A stretch of DNA of 64,000 nucleotides, taken from positions 1 to 64,000 of the forward strand of contig WOFQ01000053.1 in the NCBI GenBank assembly GCA_012184525.1, written 5' to 3'. The notes beneath the pieces were generated by a model that did no database searches, had not been told where the DNA came from, and saw only the letters and a program-made list of their open reading frames with translations. Source of the stretch: Xenoacremonium recifei. Its lineage: Eukaryota > Ascomycota > Sordariomycetes > Hypocreales > Nectriaceae. Below, one piece after another: positions 55,883-64,000 of the stretch; position 1 is the stretch's first letter, and each line of letters starts with the position of its first letter. A program made the translations under genes and the position numbers.

Positions 55883-56234
55883 CATTGTTTTAAACAAGGG
55901 GAAATATATAGAAAAGCCTCGCCAGCCTTGAATACCGCTGACAAAGTTTTCTATCCATCGCCCAACTCTTATGCCGCGGCGACCGAGACATCAGAATGAA
56001 ATAGCCCCTTTTCCCTCTTCTTTCCTGTTTCGAAGATCAAACAAGTAGAATTTAATAAGAAATCCCTAAGTCTTCTATCTCGAATTTCTATATAAGCAAT
56101 CTGTCCAGTTGAATCCACTCTGAGACGGTGAACCTATTCCTCAAGACGTGCTCCACCATCTTTATACTCCTAGATGACCACTTCTCCGACTTGCCTTCTA
56201 ATGCTAATATGTTTGGATTGGATACCGTTGTGTG
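55883..56234. other. Convergent 3' region
   Basis: 352 bp between the P450 and methyltransferase-like stop codons. AT-rich; nothing else is seen. Confidence 0.6.
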
Positions 56235-57144
56235 TTAAACAGCCTGCTTCGTGCCAATAAAATGATACATGTTTCCAAAAGGTGGTAAGACCGTAGTCTC
56301 TCCATCCGTAAACTTCCACCCAGTTATATCAATGCCCTCCTGTTTCATCAATTTGAACATCTCTTTGGGAGTTCGAGCCCGGAGGCAAGAAACGTAACCA
56401 TTGATGAAGAAGAAAAGAGGAACAACGGGGATAAGGTACGTGAAGATAAGGTGCATGGGTGACCACCACCACCATGCCAGCGTGGTCACGAAGGGAGACA
56501 GGATGATGAAGGTGGTGTTGATCAGTGACGATGGGGTCCGATGAGTGACCTCAAAAATCCTAGGCTTGTTAAAGATATTTTCTCAGATAGGAAAAGACAG
56601 TAAAGGAAGTCTCAGTAACTCACATAAAAGCGTCTGACTCCTCAATGCAGCTTCGCAACACCTTTCGGGCGCCATCGTCATCGAAATGGTGGAAGCACAT
56701 GTTGAAGATCCTCAACTCTTTCTTTTCTTCCGGTGCATATCTTCTGGCCAAAGTGGCATCGACTGGAGTTGCCACATACTTGATATGATCGCTCTTCTTG
56801 CAAATGGCCTCCCACGCATTTAAGTCCGGGTACAGATCTGTCAGCAGGAATTCGACGGGTGGCTTTCCCTCATCCCGCATCCGCCCGTTCAGGATCTCCT
56901 CAAAGATGGGTGACGGACCCCCCGCTCCGGAGCAAGCATCTACGAAGTGGTACTCGCTTGGGTGCGCAGGCAGGTTTGCTGTGATGATGTCGCAGACCTG
57001 TGCAGCTGTCGAGGTGGTGCGGTTGAAGCCGACAGTGCGCCAGACAAGCGCAAGCGAGCGATGGGCATATTCACGCAGCCAAACGGGGCACCAAGGGTAG
57101 TCCTCAATCTCGAAGAGGTGGAAGCGAGGGAGGATAACGAACAT
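56235..57144 (-). CDS. Membrane-anchored methyltransferase-like protein, unknown function
   Basis: Two exons, 56624-57144 and 56235-56559, join in phase to 281 aa across a 64-bp intron. The N-terminal half has a Rossmann-type start: YHFVDACSGAGGPSPIFEEI (about residues 63-82) resembles SAM motif I, and EFLLTDLYPDLNAWE (about 98-112) resembles motif II with an acidic end. RIFNMCFHHFDDDGARKVLR follows as the expected motif-III/post-region of class I methyltransferases. The C-terminal third carries strong hydrophobic helices (LINTTFIILSPFVTTLAW; LIFTYLIPVVPLFFFINGYV), so the domain would be tethered to a membrane. Similar hypothetical proteins exist in fungi, but I cannot name substrate or reaction; a SAM-independent enzyme of related fold is possible. 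Confidence 0.72.
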
Positions 57145-58349
57145 CTTGAGGCAGCGGCGTGTCTAATGAAAGTAAAAAGAGCTGTGTTTCTCAATATTCG
57201 CGATTGATAGCTCAATAATGGTCAAGTTGAAGCTTATTCTTATAATTATTAGTCTCGTTTGAAGTTTGAGTTCCAGAGAGCCATGTAATTCCCCCGATTC
57301 GCCGATTCGCGGAAGCCGAGTGGTATAAGCAACAGGGATTAGGAGAGGAGGATCCGACGTGCCAAGTCATTCTTCAATTTTCTTGAATGAATAAACAGCT
57401 GCACAGTCTGACTGTATTGATCCGGGTCCCATATGATGAAATAACTGGAATTCGAATTTGTCCCTGATTGAAACCTCGGTGTCCGAGGCCGGTTCGTTCA
57501 GGCATGCTCTCTCTTTGTGTCACGAATCTCACTTGAAGGAGCATCAGCTTGACCGAAATTCCGTATAACTACTCCTTTGGTGCAAAGATGTTTCCGAGCT
57601 GCGCACTGTCAAATGTTTTCAAGAACTGTCCCCGCTTGATTTGAAGCCAGGTAGGCACCACGAGAGAAGACTTCAAAAATAGGGAACTAGATGCGTATTT
57701 CCTTCTAGTTGGAACTTGTGTAGAAAATTTTATATCACTGGATCTGGTATAGATTGAATGTTGTATCGCCGTGAAGACTTTCTGTACGGCACGACTAACA
57801 AGCGCCCTAAAAAGCACCCCTTTCCGACTAACAAGCACCCCCTGAGCCTAAATCTTTGTTAAATTAGAACATAAAATTACTGCAGTATGTTTGAATCAAT
57901 CACTATTTCCTGAGGATTCTTATATACTGAATGAAACCTAACTGCCACCAAACTCCTAATTATTAATTAAATCTCAAACTTGAACCAAGTGGCTCTAACC
58001 CTAAATAACCCTAAACAAAGAGTGCAAGGAGAGTGCTTGATAGTCAAACCACCTTTTGTAATCTTGTATTAAAATTCATGGATTCTTTATGCAGGACTGA
58101 CCGCGCGGTTACGGCCCTGTCTTTGGAGGAAAGACATGAGAACACCAGTTCTATGTTGAGGCAAACACAGTCTATAAGATTTCTATTTGTTATCACACTG
58201 AGCGACAATATCTAAGGTAAACCCCGTCAAACCTGTTGCTCGCATTCTTCTATCGCCAGCCAGGTAAATGGGTTGTCATTAGTTCTGACAGCAATCTTAT
58301 CCTCCACTCCTACGTGTGCTTGGAATAGATCTTCCACTTGCGATTCAAT
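57145..58349. other. AT-rich gene-poor gap with short repeats
   Basis: 1.2 kb without a convincing gene. Two copies of cgactaacaagc[g/a]ccc at 57792 and 57825 (33-bp spacing) and a telomere-like taaccctaaataaccctaaac at 57996-58016 are present. The 89-aa minus frame 57569-57838 shows no family resemblance. Confidence 0.55.
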
Positions 58350-59428
58350 TTAAAGAGTGGCAACCAGCTTCTGACCGCTGAGCCCCTTCTGAAGCAACTT
58401 CATTCCCTCACCCACAGCATCAAAGCCCTTGCCCACAACCTCCACGGGCACGGGGAGCTGGTATTTACCTTCTTCAAATTGTTTGCCCAGAGCAGCCATG
58501 GCGCCTGCACCACCGGGGACACCAAAGACCATCCGCCCGAAGACGTTGGTTCCGTTGATACCCTCGGGGACATCGATGTTAGGTCCCGTGACGACTTGTG
58601 AGTACAATCGAGGACCATCTGCGCTAAGCGCATCAAAGAGACTGGAATCGGGTCCGGCAGCACCGACAGCATCCAGGATAGCATCAACGCCACCCGGAAC
58701 AATGGCCTTTACATCGTCGGCAACGGTCTTCGAGGAACGGTCGATAGTGGCCGTGGCGCCCTGCTTCTTCAGTCGAGCATCATGCTTCAGCGAGGCAGTG
58801 GTCAGAATCACTGCCTTAGGAAGCGCCGCTCGAAGCATCTGAACGGCATTACTGCCGACTGAAGAGCCGCCACCAAGAATGAGCACACTCTTGGGAAGAG
58901 TGGTAGACTCGCCAGGAGCCTGCGCCGAGATGAACGGGACAGGGATGTGCAGGCCAGCGATAATGGCAGCTGCAGCAGTAAGATAGCAAATTCTAGCGAT
59001 ACCTATTCAGCTGTCTCGTCTTTCTCAAGTTGGGCCTCGAATACTTACGGCAGAGAGGCAGCCTCCTCAAAGCTCAAGGATGAAGGCTTCTTAGAGACAT
59101 AGGTCTGAGGCACCGTAGCGAACTCCTGGAAGCTCGCAGCCTTTCCGCCCATACCGCAGACGCTGAAGACCTCGTCGCCAGCCTTGAAAGCCGTGACGCC
59201 CTCGCCGACAGACTCGACGACTCCGGCGCCATCGACACCAAAGACAGCAGGCCAGGAGGGCACCATGATACCAAAAGCGATGGACTTCCAGTCTAGAGGG
59301 TTGAGGCCGATGGCCTTGATGCGGATGCAGACTTCGTTGGCATCAGGGGTTGACTTGGGAACAGTGACGACCTCAAGGGGGCCGCCCTGCTTGGTGGCCT
59401 GGTATCGAAGCATGGTGGAGGAAGACAT
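58350..59428 (-). CDS. MDR-family quinone/enoyl-reductase-like oxidoreductase
   Basis: NAD(P)H-dependent medium-chain reductase of the quinone-oxidoreductase branch (zinc-less). Two exons, 59049-59428 and 58350-58992, join in phase to 340 aa. The N-terminal GroES-like domain has NEVCIRIKAIGLNPLDWKSI, VFGVDGAGVVESVGEGVTAF and GDEVFSVCGM. No zinc-type GHE or structural four-Cys lobe is seen. The nucleotide-binding motif is LILGGGSSVGSNAVQML (about residues 173-189), and DAILDAVGAAGP marks the cofactor pocket. The second exon starts at a CTAG acceptor that restores LP|ICYLTAAAAIIAGL. Fungal relatives act as trans-enoyl reductases partnering polyketide synthases or as alkenal/quinone reductases; which applies here is unknown. 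Confidence 0.87.
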
Positions 59429-60060
59429 TTTGATATAGTTTAGGTAAACAAAAATTGAGGTTAGGTCTCAGTCTTGATTATTGTAGTGGCAAACTTGAAG
59501 AGCTGAAGAGATTGATGCGGCTGAATGTTTGTAGGCAAACGACTGTATTTATCGTAGTCCTCGCTGTCCAGATACGTGAAAGGAAAGTCATTCTCGTAAA
59601 AGCTATCGGGTCTAAACGGAATTAACCAGATTGGAAGGGAAAGTGTTGGCCGTGAAACTATGTTGATGACGATGCCAACTCCGTGACTGTGAGAAGGAAT
59701 GGCGGAGCTTTGTGAGTGCCGTGCCCCGGAACGGCTCCCGGGAATTGTGGCCGGCATTCTCCAGTTATCCGAATCCCTGTCTGTAATTGTCAGCACTCTA
59801 ACCGTCGATCTCTTCTGTAAGCCACGCCGTCCCAGACCCCGGCATTCTTAACCCGCCGGCCCCCGAGAGTCTGTTACAGGTTCAACGATACACAATTGTC
59901 TTCCCAGCGGAATTAATGGCGTTAATGGAGCTCCTTCCAAAAGCCGGGCTCTTAGCTGAAGGGGGCCCTAGAATTGCTTGCCCGTTCCAAAGCCAACGGT
60001 ATCTGTTCTAACGGAGCACTTCCGCTAAATCCGATTGACTTGACTTACGGACAGCACTCA
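59429..60060. other. Divergent intergenic region
   Basis: 632 bp between the MDR gene (minus) and the cupin gene (plus). A longer in-frame start for the cupin at 59974 is possible but adds 29 non-conserved residues. No further feature is seen. Confidence 0.5.
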
Positions 60061-60706
60061 ATGGATTCAGCCACTGAAGCTTACGCCAAAACCCTGCGGA
60101 TCAATCATTTCAAGCCCTCTGAGGTCCCGTGGCGGCGTTTGGGACAATGTGAGTGATACACAACCGTTTTGTCTTTGCGACTGAATTAATGCGCGGTTGC
60201 AGATCTGTGGCGGCCCGTGGAAGACGGCTCCAATACGCAATACCGTCTCGCCGTGATTGAGAGCTTGTTGCCGCCCAAGAGTAATGGTCCAGTTTTTCAT
60301 TTTCATGAAATGCACGATGAGGGTTTCTATGTGACTGTGAGTATTTCGAAATTTATCGGTACTTGCAGGGTTTAACTCCTCCTTGTAGAAAGGAACTGTT
60401 CGATTCCACTGCCCCGGCCGGCCGGACATTGATTGCAAGGCGGGCGAAATGCTCACTGTCTCCGTGCGACTCCCGCATCGTTTCAGCAATCCTTTTGACG
60501 AAGAGGCCGTCTTCATCAACACTGCTACCCCGGGGTTCTTCTTTCGATACTTCGAGTATCTGGAGTCGTTGATCGGCGAGGGCAAAGAGCTGACTCCGGA
60601 GATTAACAAGGCGGCGCTGCTACGATTTGCAACGGTTCCGCTTACAGACGAAGACGTCAGGAGACTGGAAGAGGCTTCTAAAATGGGAGTAGATAGTAGT
60701 AATTAG
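60061..60706 (+). CDS. Small cupin-domain protein
   Basis: Single-cupin protein of the type that binds a metal or forms small isomerase, dioxygenase or regulatory barrels. Exons 60061-60148, 60203-60336 and 60389-60706 join in phase to 179 aa. Cupin motif 1 is visible as GPVFHFHEMHDEGFYVTKGT (about residues 57-76), with three His and one Glu in metal-ligand-like spacing, the second intron splitting VT|KGTVRFH. Motif 2 follows, with PHRFSNPFDEEAVFINTATP. The C-terminal 55 residues are helical (ELTPEINKAALLRF). No signal peptide. A cupin beside a monooxygenase, P450 and MDR enzyme fits a tailoring or catabolic pathway, but the reaction is unknown. Confidence 0.85.
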
Positions 60707-61043
60707 GTTGGAAGGGGGCGTCACTTTCGACTTGATGACGCGGAGGTGGCAGCTCTCTCGAGAATCATGTATGAGGGATGAAACAAGAATTCTTGCTTTT
60801 TCTTCTTCTTCTATTTAAATCCTTTTGGAAGGGTCTCCATCTGTCTTATTAGCTTTTAGGAGTTGTTCAGCGCGACAGGTCTACGTGGTATTTCTGCTAC
60901 AATTTAGGAGATAACCTTCATATTGAGATGAGGGAAATGGCCCGTACGTGAGTAGTATTTCACGGAAGACCTAACGTTACGAGTGGCATTGAAGTAATCA
61001 CGTAGGGCACTTAGATTGAGATCGCAAATAATTAGAACTAAAA
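60707..61043. other. Convergent 3' region
   Basis: 337 bp between the cupin and the Zn2Cys6 regulator stop codons, AT-rich. Nothing else is seen. Confidence 0.6.
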
Positions 61044-63592
61044 CTATTCTCCTCCATGAAACGCAGAGATATCATTTCCCATGCCTAGAAAGCCGAACAT
61101 GGACATTGAATCGTCTCCTAAGCTTTCCGAAAATGTTGCAGTAACATCAAATAGATCAGTCTGAGCTGGAAGTCTCGGTCGTTTACCCACCCTCCCCATT
61201 CCATCGTATTGCTGTTTGTAAGGTCCAGCCATCCAGTCTAACTCGCCATTTTCGGTGCAAAAATGATCAAGTGGCTGCATCAAGGGAAAGAGAAGGGAGG
61301 AAGCGGGTATAGAGGCAACTTCGGTGGAGGGCATAGCCATGGCGGAAGAATTGGTTGAGATAAAATCGGATCCTTGAGGGGTGTCTGTACGAGACGAATT
61401 GCCAGAGTTTGAACTTGAAATGTCGTTAAATGTCATGTCGGGAGTTGGATCAATGGTATGAGGGCTATTTTTGAGACGAATGATCTGTACCAGAAGTTCC
61501 AATGTACGCCTCAGCCTCTGAGACGAGTTTCCAGTGTTTTCGTGGTCAACTATACAGGCATATCGATCCCGTAGGGCTTCGAGAAGTAGAACTTCTTCTT
61601 CCGGCTTTCCTAACATCTCATCGCCAGCAATCCCTTCAACAGTTGGTTGTAGGATACGCCTGACAACGGTGAACAGGGACAGCAGTGAGAAGTGTGCTGT
61701 AAGCAGGGGAAGATGTGGGATCGACTGGCTATCGCATTGCGCAATTGGAGATGACGATACCGAAGAATTATTGGAACTCTCAGATCGACTAAGTTTCGCG
61801 TTTGAAGGTTTCTTGTTGAAGAGAAGTTGGTCCAGAATGACGACGAGCTTCGGATCTGGCTGACTGGAGGCGGCCTGTAGCAGCAAAATGCAACTCGCTT
61901 TGGCATCGTAGAAGGCCTTCTTACGAATTTTCTGGTCTTGGGAGCCTTTATATATCGAAAGACGAGTAGCCAAGAAAGAGAGCATCAGAGATGCTGAGCT
62001 CGCAGATGTAGCAGGGTGGATGTAGCTTTTATGGACCATAGTCCAATGCTCCAACTTTTGTTCGAGACTGGCCACTATCTGAGCACGACTGGGTGATGAA
62101 ATAGCCGGCGAATTCGCAGACTGAAACTGGCGATAGACTTCGTCCTGGATTTGAGCCAGTTCGACTCGTGCTCCGTACAGGGTTTGAGAGTTGTCTTGCC
62201 CGTCTGGCGAGAAGGAGCAATCAAGATCGTAAGATGGCAACCAGACAGGCGAACCACCGCATATCGCAGAGTTCTTGTCTCTGATATACAGAGAAACGAA
62301 TGTCTTCTTTCTTTCAATAAACTCTTCCAGTTGAGCGCCCTCACAAACTGCTCGGGACTGATGAAGCCCCATGGTTTTAGCCAGGAGACACGCCTGAGCA
62401 AAGACGACGGCAGCCAGCCCCTGGGTGCTATAATGTTCTGCGACGAGACTCTATGCGGCATTAATTAGACGTCCAAATAATGGTAATGCTTTGAACTCAC
62501 CAACAGAGCTAAAGCTTGTACGTTGACGATCCGAGGAGACAAAAACACCCGAGGGTTGTTTGCAGCTACAGTCAAAATTTGCAAAAACGGTTGGACAAAG
62601 GGGTTCGTTGTCTGACTGCTTTGATCCTTCCCGACAGCCAAAAGAACTATGGCATTGAAGCATACAGCCCAAACCTCATCATTTGGACTCAGAGGCTGAG
62701 AATATATGCGATCTAAGTGCCTTTGGAAACTTGTCTGAACAAAGATGTCTGTGGCATAGTCTGCATCTCTGAAGAATTGAGTGACGACGATGCTGAGGAA
62801 TTGCCGGGGCGGAAGAGAGATGATAGCGCCACTGGAGGGAACGTCGAAATGTTCTCCGCTACCCGCATTTGAACATAGCTGTTGCAGCAACATTTGGATA
62901 GTGAGACTATTATCAATGGCTGTATCGGCATCTTGGGTTTCGAAGAAAGAATCTTCTCGAAATTCTTTGCAAAGGCTGAACAAGGAGCAGGGCCCGTGGT
63001 ATCGTTCAACCAGAAGCGTATCGTCGCGTAGGATATGGCGATCTCGTAGGGTAACTTTTGGACTATCGGTAGACAAAGATGTACCAAAGTCTTCCGAGCT
63101 TGAAGTCTGGCCCTGAGCCGGAGCCGGCCGGGCCACGCTGCCGCTTTTTATGAGGGAAGTGAGGGATGAAAGATCGCCTTGGATCGTGTTCAGCTGGTCT
63201 TCGAGAGCCTCAAAATTCTGACATCTGGATCATGGCTATGTCAGTTCTAGTCGAAAATAGCACGATTAGTCGTTGATGATTTGTCTTCTCACTTACAAAA
63301 GTTTCACGTGGTTGATCCGTTTCCCCGGGGACGAATATCTACATTCGACGCCATCTCGACGGCAGCTCTCGCATTGAGGGCGTTCGCGACCGCATCGAAT
63401 CTTTCGAGATCGGCAGTGTGCGCATGCTAGATCATGAGTTGACCACATTTGCGGTTGCTTCGGATGGAAGTCAGTCAAAAAGAAGATGCGGTTAGTTTGG
63501 GGAAAAACGAGACATACCTCTTTGGCGTCAGAGTCCCACATCCTGTTTGGAGACGAGAGTGATTCAAAAGGATGGGTAGAATCAGAAGCCAT
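61044..63592 (-). CDS. Zn2Cys6 transcription factor with fungal_trans-type middle region
   Basis: Putative pathway-specific regulator. Exons 63518-63592, 63297-63457, 62501-63224 and 61044-62450 join in phase to 788 aa. The binuclear zinc cluster is complete: Cys37-X2-Cys40-X6-Cys47-X6-Cys54-X2-Cys57-X6-Cys64 (CAHCRSRKIRC, then CESCRRDGVEC), with a basic linker RYSSPGKRINHVK. A short coiled segment (LEDQLNTIQGDLSSLTSL) likely mediates dimerisation. The large middle part (about 200-480; NIQTLALLVSLVAEHY-type, QACLLAKTMGLHQSRAVCEG) matches the fungal_trans regulatory domain. The C-terminal 150 residues are Ser/Asn-rich and may hold the activation region. It lies at the edge of the oxidative block (52-61 kb), so control of that block is a reasonable hypothesis. 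Confidence 0.92.
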
Positions 63593-64000
63593 TGCAAGAA
63601 AAAGCCAAAATGTATATCGCCAGCAGCTGTTGTTGAAGGAGCCCATCCAGGAGAACATGGAGCTCTGGAGTAGCCTCGCTTCTGATGAATGACGTGAGAC
63701 GCCGAGAAGGATTATCGTTCTGGAAGCCCGCCGGAGGCTGGGCAGATCCCGCGATTTCCAGTAGCAAGCGGCGTCGTGGGAGAATGATATTTGGTGGCTG
63801 CATCCAGAAAGTTAATAATTATCTCCGAGATTTGCTTCCCGCCCGTCGAGGAGGTGAGCGTCTAGACCTAGTCAGGTTGCAAGATCATAAGCAGTGTTCG
63901 GAGGCACCATTGCGTATGCAATACATGGCTGAACACGTATTATTGGTGAGATTCCGACGCTGTGTAGTAGCACAAGCTCCATGGTTTTTATCAAGAATGT
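63593..64000. other. Upstream of the regulator, window end
   Basis: Promoter side of the Zn2Cys6 gene to the window edge. An upstream in-frame start for the regulator at 63658 is possible but reads a hydrophobic, non-conserved leader. No further gene is seen. Confidence 0.5.

Noticed and set aside
57569..57838. 89-codon minus-strand frame in the AT-rich gap
   Set aside because: Short, isolated, composition not distinctive; no homology recognised and no promoter or splice support.
52435..63592. Assignment of the oxidative block to a named product such as an indole-diterpene or azaphilone
   Set aside because: No scaffold enzyme is visible and the tailoring enzymes are generic, so naming a product would be guesswork.
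1..64000. tRNA, rRNA, CRISPR array or mobile-element transposase
   Set aside because: I looked for T-loop-like GGTTCGAATC strings, direct-repeat/spacer patterns and transposase-like frames and saw none that would stand. A tRNAscan-SE and RepeatMasker run would settle it.

Overview
The window is nuclear DNA of a filamentous ascomycete. The support is compact genes on both strands with short spliceosomal introns (about 42-223 bp, GTRNGT donors, CTAAC/CTGAC-type branch points, YAG acceptors), fungal protein families (Zn2Cys6 regulator, Erg8, Lap1, fungal NLR/STAND proteins) and CT-rich promoters. Protein similarity recalled from memory points to Sordariomycetes, perhaps Hypocreales; this is not proven here. 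I rebuilt 27 protein-coding genes by joining exons in phase, plus one gene relic. I found no tRNA, rRNA or CRISPR. The window opens with a 66-base G run that looks like a contig-end artefact.

Layout. 1-10 kb: a small basic orphan protein, phosphomevalonate kinase (ERG8), a SulP sulfate permease and an agmatine-deiminase-family enzyme. 10-20.8 kb: two large NLR/STAND receptors of different architecture transcribed divergently from an 878-bp gap, followed by a decayed zone with a fragment of the second receptor's NACHT region, three copies of an AT-rich repeat, and C-to-T/G-to-A differences resembling repeat-induced point mutation (RIP). 20.8-52 kb: a gene-dense, mostly housekeeping block: WRAP53/TCAB1-like WD40 protein, PQ-loop membrane protein, R3H protein, a probable Zip2/SHOC1-like protein, DDB1, Rieske Fe-S protein, CCT1, prolyl-tRNA synthetase, LYC1-like acetyltransferase, GINS subunit Psf2, two orphan proteins, secreted aminopeptidase LAP1, NAF1 and ALG9. 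52-64 kb: an accessory block of FAD monooxygenase, cytochrome P450, a membrane-anchored methyltransferase-like protein, a quinone-oxidoreductase-like MDR enzyme, a small cupin and a Zn2Cys6 regulator. It resembles a tailoring-gene cluster without a visible PKS, NRPS or terpene synthase.

How the genes work together. Most of the core block is independent housekeeping arranged as divergent and convergent pairs. Two functional sets stand out: the head-to-head NLR pair with its relic, a plausible fast-evolving fungal immunity or incompatibility locus, and the 52-64 kb oxidative/tailoring block with its own candidate regulator. WRAP53-like and NAF1 both serve H/ACA or telomerase RNP biology but lie 26 kb apart, so linkage is probably coincidental. 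Exon coordinates come from reading splice signals and phase by eye; no transcript evidence was available.
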